From: Membranipora membranacea
Lineage: Eukaryota; Bryozoa; Gymnolaemata; Cheilostomatida; Membraniporidae
NCBI GenBank assembly: GCA_914767715.1
Contig: OU612068.1
Span: 15,686,001 to 15,750,000 of the forward strand
Direction of reading: 5' to 3'
Length of the DNA: 64,000 bases
Notes under the pieces: model-generated
What the model was told of the DNA's origin: nothing
What the model saw: the letters and a program-made list of their open reading frames with translations, nothing else
The model's database searches: none
Made by a program: the position numbers and the translations under genes
In this document: positions 55,701-64,000 of the stretch, piece after piece
Layout of the letters: each line of letters starts with the position of its first letter
How positions within the stretch are numbered: the first letter of the stretch is position 1

Positions 55701-58700
55701 GTCATTATTGTTTTGGTGCAGAACCAATGTAACCAAATGAATACCAAAGTATCAGGAGGAAAGATATGCCATTTAAAATGGAACACGTATAAAAGTTTCA
55801 AGTCAAATAATTTGTTGAAACAGAATTTGAAAATTCAAATCTGTGTGCATTAACCCCAGATTTTCTTGGCTGGAGGAGAAAGCTGCATGTTGCGATGACC
55901 GTCGGCTATGAGTACAGCCATAAATAGTACACGGCTGGCTCAGAAGGATTGAATTAGGGCTCCTAGGGTATCCATCCTATTAGATCATCTACCGTGCTTA
56001 GTCATTGTTGGACCATATGGATGGATATGAGATTCTTATAATGAGATTTCTAATATTCTTGAGAAATATAAAGCGCATTTATGGTCATATTGTAATAATA
56101 TTACAAAATGACCATAAATGCATCAATACATTCAAGCAAATGCAGGGGCAGCACCATGATTGCATGACTCACAGCAGCTCACATGATGCTCACATGATAC
56201 AAAACCTTTATGAATTTGGAGTTGTCCATCCTTTTTTTAAGTTGATATTTGAAGCATATTGGACAGTTACCTGCAGTTGTTGTGTGACATTTTCACATTT
56301 AGATGATTGTCTGTCTATCTCAGTTTCAGTTGCAGGTGTGGAGCTCACATCGCCTATTGCACTATCATCAACCACAGGCGGCTTAGGTTTAGTACCCAGG
56401 AGTTTTTCTTGCGGCTCCTTGCGAATATTTGAACTGCCTGGGACTTTGGTTTGAGGAGCATCATTGGTCTGATTGTCATTCTTAGATTTCGGTTCAGCAT
56501 TCCTGGTAGTTACTGCTTTAACTGTCTCCTCTGGCTTAGTGGTACTTTTGATTGTATCTGTTTTTTCTGCACTTGGCCCTCCGGCTTCATTTTTGACTTC
56601 TTCCTTTTCCTTTCCAAGAGGAACCACAGCATTGTCATTTGATGTCTGTATGCGTGTCTGTGTAGCTCTATCATCAGCAGTAGACTTAGCAGCTGCCTCT
56701 AACTGAGGAGACGCTTTGTCTGATATCTCACCATCCTCCATATCACTATCAGGATCCTTGGTTTTGGGATTTTTTATTGACATTATTTTGGGTTCTTTCT
56801 GCTTAGCCTCCGATTCCTTAGCATGAGTTTCAGGTGTTGCTGCTGCTGATTGACCCTCAACATTTGAGTATTTTTTCACAGCTTTCTTGGATGGCACCTT
56901 GTGACCTTCAGATGTAGAGCAAATTGGCTCAGGTTTCTTTTTCTGTTTAGATGTGGGAGCTGCAGGGACCATAGCAGACCACGTGGCCACCTGGGACCAG
57001 TCTGTGATCTGTGACCACTGAGTCCAGTCTGTCGGACCGTCCATCATCATAGTATCCATACTTCCTTCTTGTTCCTGTTCAACTTGAGCCTCTTGTTCTT
57101 CTTTGGCTTCTTCAGTATAACTCTCAGCAGGGTAATCAGCCTCTGTAGCAGCTGATCGAGTACCTCTAGGTTTACAGGTGACAGTGGAGGTAGAAAGCTG
57201 ATACTCACCAGCCTCTTCCTCTGCTACTCTAACCTCATCAAATTCTTCTTGCCTTATTAAGTGTGAGTCGGCATGATAACCTAGAGGTAACCCATAATTG
57301 CTGGATGAATATTGGTTTATCTCCTCTTCCTCCTCCTCCTCATCATCGCTGACTTCTTGATGCGAGTGCTCTCCATCCTCCCTCACATGGTGGTCGTCCT
57401 CCGATATCTCTCCCTCCTCCTCCTCCTCTTCCTCATCGGAATCATCAACATAGTATCTTGGTTTGAATCCAGTAAGCGTCACTAACTTACGAGCATTCTC
57501 AGTCTTGGTCACAGCAGTTGGTATATGTATCTCGATGGGCGAGTCTGGTGTGTTTACAGGAAGTACTCGAGATTCCTGTGAAAAATTCAAATTAAGACAT
57601 ATAGAAGAATATTCAAGAATAACACCACGACTAAATATGGGACTTGAAAGCAAGAAATTCTGATACAGATCAAAGTTGTACTTCAGAACAGGGAGGGACA
57701 TATGTTTCTCGTAGTTATTGTACCTTTTAGAATGAGGGGATAACTCCAAAGTAGAAATAAACGGAATAATTAGTTGAGTTGTACCATGTCTATTGGGTTG
57801 TACACAGGCAACTCATTACCCAACTCAGGACAGTAATCTGACTGATAGGATTTATCATAGTGAACTGATTTGATATCTTTGCTTTTTCCTCTTAACATCA
57901 ATGATTGTGGCAAAAGAAATCTGGGAAAAGTCAGGAGAAGAAGCTCTATCTACGTTGTCAATGGTGTTTGCTTGTAAAAGCTCAAACAGTTACCTGCCTG
58001 AAGAAATTTGTACTGGAAAAGTGAGTATTATTGAGCTCTCACCACTTTTGATTAATCTCTCGGCTGTAAGCAGGATAGTTGTTTCAATGATTGAGGCAGC
58101 TTGGGAACATGATCAGCAATATACATAAACATACTGGGTAGGGCAATGAACTATGTATTAAATCACCAACAAACCTCCACAGCCTCTGTCTGCTTCCTCT
58201 CTGGACTGGGTGTCACCTTCCCTCTATATTTCTCAGCATCTTTATCATCAGGATTGACATCGGCACCTTCTACATAAACAGCCGAAATAGTGTTAGAAAC
58301 GGGGTTAAAATTTGTGAAGAAGCCTCTCCTACAATATGTACACTCACGCTGAAAGTCTCAAAACATTACTTCTACATATTGAGGCCGTTGAGGGAAAAAA
58401 AGGTAAAACAATCTAAACTTCAATTTTATCAATTCCCAATTAACAAGTTGGAGAAATTTAAATTCTTGTCATTGTAATGAATAATGACAGCTCAATTTGC
58501 AGAACCGGACATGGTGATAATTGGCTTCCGTTCTATGTCTACCATAAAAAAAAGTTTAATAATCTGTCTGATGGATTTCAATTTTTTCAAGACAAAGATC
58601 TCCAATTTTATAATAGTTGCTACCGATAAAATACAGTATGTAGTTACTTTCCTGAGTGACAAATTTCAACACAACACTCTATTGCCGCCAGTATGCAATG

Positions 58701-61607
58701 TTTCTAATGCTGAGAATATTTTGAATGTTACTTTAATACTGATCTATCGGCCAAATTTAAGGCTGGCAAAAAACAAGAATTTAAGGTAATGATGCAACAA
58801 AATTTATGGCGAGATTGAAGCCAACATCCGTTCAAAACCAGTGACCATATACCAGCTTCACGCCTCTGAAACTGGTGTGATGTAAGATTGTGACAGGTTG
58901 GCACTTCCAAATCTGGGGCTTTAACACTCAGGTTGCTAAACAATAACCCAGATTAGCTGAGAATTTTAGTCACACATTAAATTTGAGTCATAAACTTAAT
59001 GAGCTATTTAAGATTTGGTGTTGTATAATTATTCAAATACACTGATCCGTTTTGGAGCCAAAATGGGTGATTTAGCAAGGCATTACAGGCGGAAACACAT
59101 AGCTGGCTTTGCTAACAAAACAGTCATCAGCTACAGATGAATATGAGACTGAATAATAATAATAATGAGTGGACTAATAACTGGATAAGAGAGCAGGGGC
59201 CAAATATCCAGCATACATAACTATGAACATTCATATCTAATATCTTAGCACATAACTATAACACATAGTTAGGGACTGAAGAACCTACCACCTTACACAT
59301 CGATAGATGGCTTGGCACAGTAGCAGGACTATGGTTCTATTTAGAAACCACCCTCACCATTTTGCGGTGATAGCGGAACCAATGAACTGGTACTGCTATC
59401 ACTTTCACCATACATCAGTGGTACACGTTAGCGTGTGTAAAGACGGTATGGGTAGTGGATTTGATTTAGGTTGGTGTTTGTGGTAAATAACATCACCATT
59501 ACCTGTGCAGCGTCCAACATACACCTGGTTAGCAAGTAGTAATTGTAGGTGTAGGTTTAGAGGCACTAGTATATAAGACTCTATGCAGGGAGCGCGAGCG
59601 GGTGCCAGCGCTTTATGCGATGTGGGTGTTCATTTGGCTGGCTAAATTATGATTGCTAGGACCCAGAGAAAAAAGTGTCAAAATAATCATAGTACATATT
59701 CATTATACCCTTAGAAGTATGAGTGGGTTCCTCGTTCTGCTGTTGACTTGCTAGCATCTTCTTGATAGCTCTGGCTCTCATTTCCAACTCAAGTAGTTCC
59801 AGTTTCTGTTTGTTGATAGGCTTTATATTCGCTCCTATACAAAAAATTTATATTTGATAATAAGGATATGCCAATTTAAAAAATACACTTAATTTTCCGG
59901 ATATTGAAAGATAGGGTTGACGCCTTGAAATGAATGTTTTGCAAATTAAATTATGACGCTTGATCACAAAAAATTGCGGCGGCAAACGTATTAATAAATC
60001 CTCATTTTAATCATGTGAAAATTTAATTTTCATAAATCTCATTACTAGCAAATGTTCCCAAACTAAATGTGTCTAATCTGCCGAAAACCCTTCAATGCTC
60101 CAGGAACTTAAAACCGCAAAATTTTAACAACGGTGACCGTGGTGCTATACAGAAATGTGTATTTAATCTTTCAAAATGAGACAATTCATCACAATGTTCA
60201 GCTTTAGACTGACAGTGCCTTAGGATATGGTGCAACTGCAGCCAAAAGTTACGACCATTAATCATTTCAAAACAGAGGCGGCCCTGGCTACAAAGGATGG
60301 GAGTGTTTGTTCAGTAAATTGTATTTTTTTTGCTTTCTGGGGTTTGCACTAAGGAACACAGATTTGAACTGTCGTCAGGGCAGATTATTTCGACCTCCCG
60401 AGTCTTGGAATCCGCAGTTCCTGAATCTTTTTCAAGTGTGGCGAGCTAAGCAAAAAATATCTCGACTGACATCGAAGCATCAGGATAGGTAACACTAAAT
60501 CCCGATTAATGATAATAATAGTATAGATAGCCCATAAATATAAGCTAAAAAAAGAACGAATTTCATGTACGATTTACATGACATATAACGGGAATGCTAC
60601 GAAAATTTAGAGAAAGCGCAACAGAATTCAAAATGAGAATTAAATGCCTGCATACCAATGACATTCTTGTAGTGCAATTGCTCCGACGCTACACGAGGGC
60701 ATTTCCATTGATCACAGTCCTTAAAATTAGCTGTTGAAAAAATCATTAGATAAGTGATTATGGAAATTCTACCATCTTCAGATACCAGCCAATAGGCTTC
60801 TCTGAATCAGACAATTTCTAGACAGTCACTCAATTATCACTTAATCATATTTTAGCCACATAAGGGCGACCAAAATTTCAATATTAAAATTTTAATCCTT
60901 CCACAATCATCTTAGAGTGTTAATTTATGATAACTCTCAGCGGGACTTGATTGAAAGAAATTAGTGGCACAATCTTTGTAAATTTTTTAGTTCGTTGATA
61001 AATGGGTCTTTTTTCAAGATTGAATTCAGCCTGAAAAGTTTAATACACCACAAATGTTGGTTTCTCATTCTCTAATTAGACGCCTCAAGAACCTTTACAA
61101 TAGCAAAAACCGAGAATATTACGGCGCCCTGATCCTGGTATCCGACACACGGATGTGCAAATCTTAGTCTGAGTTATTGTTCGCATAAGCTTGAAAAAAT
61201 GAGAGCAGACTTATGAGTTCAACACAGCACATCGTAATCAGGAAACTTTGTTGCTCCGAAATCCAAAGCGCTCTGATACAAATGCAGAATTTGCAGCATG
61301 AGACCATTTAACTGTCTTAGCAGGGATTCCAGAACTGCGCCTGCTTTGGCAAATGATATCTACTGTTAGAAAGTACAGTATACATACCCATAGCTACAGC
61401 TATTGTGTGTGGCTTAACTCTCTCCAGTTCATCATCTACATTTGGTAAAACAATCTCAACCTGCAAGTACAAAAACTGACATGTGCAACAATTACATGTG
61501 TCATTACTTTGAGCCCAAAAACTCTTGACATCAGAGTATCTTACATAGTATCTTAGCACCCCCACATGAGCTGAAAAGAGCTGCATCAGGCAAGTTCCAA
61601 GGTAAAC
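52740..61607 (-). CDS. Large acidic, RS-rich, probably nuclear protein (5' end open)
   Basis: Exons in transcript order: 61607-61545 (tentative), 61460-61388, 60730-60656, 59834-59709, 58269-58175, 57575-56271, 55640-55406 and 54712-52740. All joins are GT-AG and in frame, giving at least 1314 aa; no start codon is assigned. Residues 82-98 read LELLELEMRARAIKKML, which from memory resembles the C-terminal motif of CAAP1. Glu/Asp runs lie at about 188-230. A tryptophan-rich patch (WTQWSQITDWSQVATW) follows near residue 315. Further regions are lysine/glutamate-rich, and then an Arg-Ser domain spans roughly 995-1170 with KGSPPKRPTKS repeats. Such composition is usual for nuclear speckle or mRNA-processing proteins. 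I do not recognise the orthologue. Confidence 0.78.
55004..55080. repeat. 25-bp near-perfect hairpin in an intron
   Basis: Arms 55004-55028 and 55056-55080 are reverse complements except for one position, which forms a G-U pair in RNA, around a 27-nt loop. The size, 77 nt, fits a microRNA precursor, but stems this perfect are more typical of foldback transposons. It is in the last intron of the RS-rich gene. Confidence 0.7.
56075..56121. repeat. 47-bp near-perfect palindrome in an intron
   Basis: Arms starting gcatttatggtcat and ending atgaccataaatgc mirror each other over about 22 bp with one mismatch and almost no loop. It lies in the intron 56270-55641 of the RS-rich gene. Confidence 0.7.
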
Positions 61608-61768
61608 CTACTCGCGCTAATGGTAAGAGAAAACTGAGAAAACATGACCATGCTGAAAACAATTGACGAGATTTACGACTGTTGGATAGAAGCTGAGGGC
61701 TTATAATGAATCGTCAAACACCGTTGAAGTTCAGATTATTTGGATGTTCAGAAAGGAAGGTAAATGTA

Positions 61769-61846
61769 GCCCTGTTCACACGGCAACGGGTTTTGGTTTT
61801 TTTGGTTTACCAAAATAACCAAAACCCGTGGCCGTGTGAACAGGGC
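61769..61846. mobile_element. 78-bp TA-flanked MITE, near-perfect palindrome
   Basis: Arms of about 33 nt (gccctgttcacacggc... and its mirror) differ at two positions, and the element is flanked by TA on each side (61767-61768 and 61847-61848). The core aaccaaaacccgtggcc is shared with the copies at 20504, 29447 and 30346. The features fit a miniature Tc1/mariner-type element, the best preserved of its family here. Confidence 0.75.
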
Positions 61847-63084
61847 TAGGGATAATGACTATGGGATTTATCTATGCAATCCAAATGTTTAATACTAGTG
61901 AAAATACGCTCTTTTCTATTTCAATTTTACTATGCGCTTTCCAATAAAACATCGTTATTTAGTTCCTAAATTCTTTCAGAACATGAAAAGAGGAGAAAAT
62001 GAAGCTGAACAAGTTGCATTAGAAAGATAAGAGACTGTGATTAAACACATAAGGATATATAATAAAGTCGCACTCAGAGCGCGACGGCAGCCGATCTGTC
62101 ACAGTATAAGTGCATCTGTAGATTGCCTTCCTGATATTAATTAGCAATGATTGGCATTTTTTTGTAAACAATGAGTTATAGTTTCCTCTAAAACAGATTA
62201 CAATGTAATGCAGTACCATTCAAATTTAAGTTCTCCAAAAATTCAGAAGCCCCTTTTGCCAAATTGCCATTGTCAACCAACAATTATGCATAATGTTGTT
62301 GTAAATTCAGCACTTAGAAGATTAGCGGTTATGTAATACGACCAACGATGATGAATAGGTTAATGGGAGAAAACAGCTAACAAACAAAATTTAAGCCGGA
62401 TATACCAATATTGTAATTAAAAGTTCACTAAAATGACTTGTGCGTCATCTCAAGGGCTCTAAGTTAAGAGAGCTAGGTAGACCAGGTAACCTTGTGCATA
62501 GGACAACATTATCCAAGCGGAGTTCTCAAATTTCGTTTCTAACCACAAATTCAACAGTAAAAAGTAAATCTATTCCCTACAATGTCATTGCAGGAGACAC
62601 ACCGCACCAAGACACCCGCAGCTATCACGAATTTAGGGTAAAAAGTCATTATTCACCGATTAGACAGTTGCGGAGCAGGCTTATATTATAAAACCAATTT
62701 CCAAACAGACTAAGGTGTGAAATCTAGAATAATTATATGGTCAGTGTGGACATTAAGTTGATATTTTGTGAGGATTTTTATCCATTATCCAGCACTTGTT
62801 ACCACATTAACACTGAGTTTGAGACATCTTAATTTGGTCTAAGTGCCTTGGACAGTTGTTAATTTTGAGTACAAATTTAAACTGGTTTTTTAATAGGTGC
62901 AGACTAAGCCAACTGTGTAGCCTCATTGGCGGCTGAAGAATGCAGTTTTTGGTAATTTCAATCAGGTGTCCGGAATAATTACAGTTTTGCCAAAAAAATA
63001 CATCTCTGAATGAGCCGCAAAGTCGCAGAGTAAACCGATTATATAGCCTCTTTGTCATTTCCCATCACACAAAGCATGTCCTCG

Positions 63085-63349
63085 TTTTGCGCCACCTGCT
63101 ACCATTTTTTTCGAAAAAATCAAACAATTGAACTCGGGCGGGAAATACAAGAATATTAATGTAACAAAGTGGTGAGGCGCCGATAAATCAGATGATCAGG
63201 GCGTGATCATTTTAGTTTAATTTTCATCATCATGATCAACGTAATAATATGTCATTGCTAGTAAAACGATAACATAAAACGATCATAAACTGTGGTTATC
63301 AGAAATCCTCATTTGGCCCTACAACTGAACTTTTTTTGTGATTCGCGCC
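63085..63349. promoter_or_regulatory. Cluster of E2F-like motifs
   Basis: TTTTGCGCC (63085-63093), GGGCGGGAAAT (63136-63146) and TTCGCGCC (63342-63349) each resemble the TTTSSCGC E2F/DP site, within 265 bp of otherwise AT-rich DNA. It could be a promoter of the RS-rich gene or of a gene beyond the window. Confidence 0.25.
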
Positions 63350-64000
63350 AGTCTCAAATCTTTAAAATTGAAGTCTTGCCAATAGTTTCTCATTCATGCA
63401 TTATAAAATATGTTGCGGTGTAACAATCGAATGAGGTTGATTACTGAATAAAGTGTTGTAAAAATTCTGAGATTTACTGAAAATCTGGACCTGGACCATC
63501 CAACCTCAAGCAACATGCGCAAAATATGAACTGAATTTGGTCCATCATGAACTTGCAGTATTCACATCTTGAACCTTGAGCCAGACCCTGGAAGCTCTTG
63601 AACAGTGGAAATTGGTTCTTTATTTGTCAACAATGATGTTATTAATCTATGAGCCTTCAGCTGACATTGAACTTTGCCAAATCAAAATTAATAGCAATTT
63701 CATAGCATTATATTCCACAGGCGGATGCAATGTTCGTTGTCCTGGAAATTAATCTGGTAGTTAGAATACAAATTTCGATTTAAAAAACCCGTGAAAATAC
63801 CCATCGGAAAAACGGCTAACAATTTGATACATCAGTGACACCAATTAAAAAACCATAATGCCAATTGTTCACTCTACTTAACGGTCAGTGCCCAATTGTT
63901 TGATCTAAATTTTAGGCTAGTCCCAGACATTTCTGTGTGTGCCAACAGCTCTTTGTTGCATTACACCCACTTCCCGTTCATTTCCGTAGCCCTACTCAGT

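Larger units (their letters stand above)
61608..64000. other. No recognised gene; likely 5' side of the RS-rich gene
   Basis: No convincing exon was found. The first exon of the RS-rich gene should lie here or beyond the window. Apart from the element at 61769 and three E2F-like motifs at 63085-63349, I see only AT-rich sequence. Confidence 0.4.

Noticed and set aside
57901-58128. 75-codon plus-strand frame
   Set aside because: It lies in an intron of the RS-rich gene, with no resemblance to known proteins.

Overview
The window is nuclear DNA of an animal. It is AT-rich, and its genes are split by GT-AG introns whose exons join in frame by my phase count. The gaps hold short inverted-repeat (MITE-like) elements, tRNA-derived SINE-like copies and one decayed non-LTR retrotransposon. 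Cilium-linked genes (RP2, AGBL4) and a three-RRM ELAV/Hu protein place it in Metazoa. The palindrome-rich, SINE-bearing background suggests a non-vertebrate, but I cannot name the lineage. All exon models were read by hand from splice signals, reading phase and remembered family similarity. UTR ends and transcription starts are not established.

Layout: 1-5.1 kb has a 72-bp minisatellite and a possible upstream promoter or first exon. RP2 (+) lies at 5150-6352. A choline transporter-like SLC44A1 gene (-, 15 coding exons, about 735 aa) spans 7044-18098, tail-to-tail with RP2. 18.1-24.3 kb is intergenic and carries a reverse-transcriptase relic and several foldback elements. An unrecognised multi-pass membrane protein (+, 4 exons, 590 aa) lies at 24373-28666. 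The cytosolic carboxypeptidase gene AGBL4/CCP6 (-) spans 31144-38630, again tail-to-tail with its left neighbour, and holds three SINE-like copies in its introns. 38.6-42.8 kb has no firm gene. An ELAV/Hu RNA-binding protein (+, 507 aa) lies at 42775-47832, followed by a long AT-rich 3' flank. A large acidic, RS-rich, probably nuclear protein (-, at least 1314 aa, 5' end open) spans 52740-61607. The last 2.4 kb has no recognised gene.

The two strongest observations are these. First, the ELAV gene has two tandem 154-nt exons, both encoding the first half of RRM2, with identical phase. Including both would shift the frame, so they must be mutually exclusive, and a 25-bp inverted repeat sits in the intron between them. 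Second, the AGBL4 gene lacks any visible exon for the segment that carries the catalytic glutamate. The intron where it should lie contains a SINE-like copy and a run of ten G, and splicing across it would break the frame, so either the assembly or the gene has lost about 110 nt. The genes do not form one pathway. RP2 and AGBL4 are both cilium/microtubule related, but their proximity may be chance.
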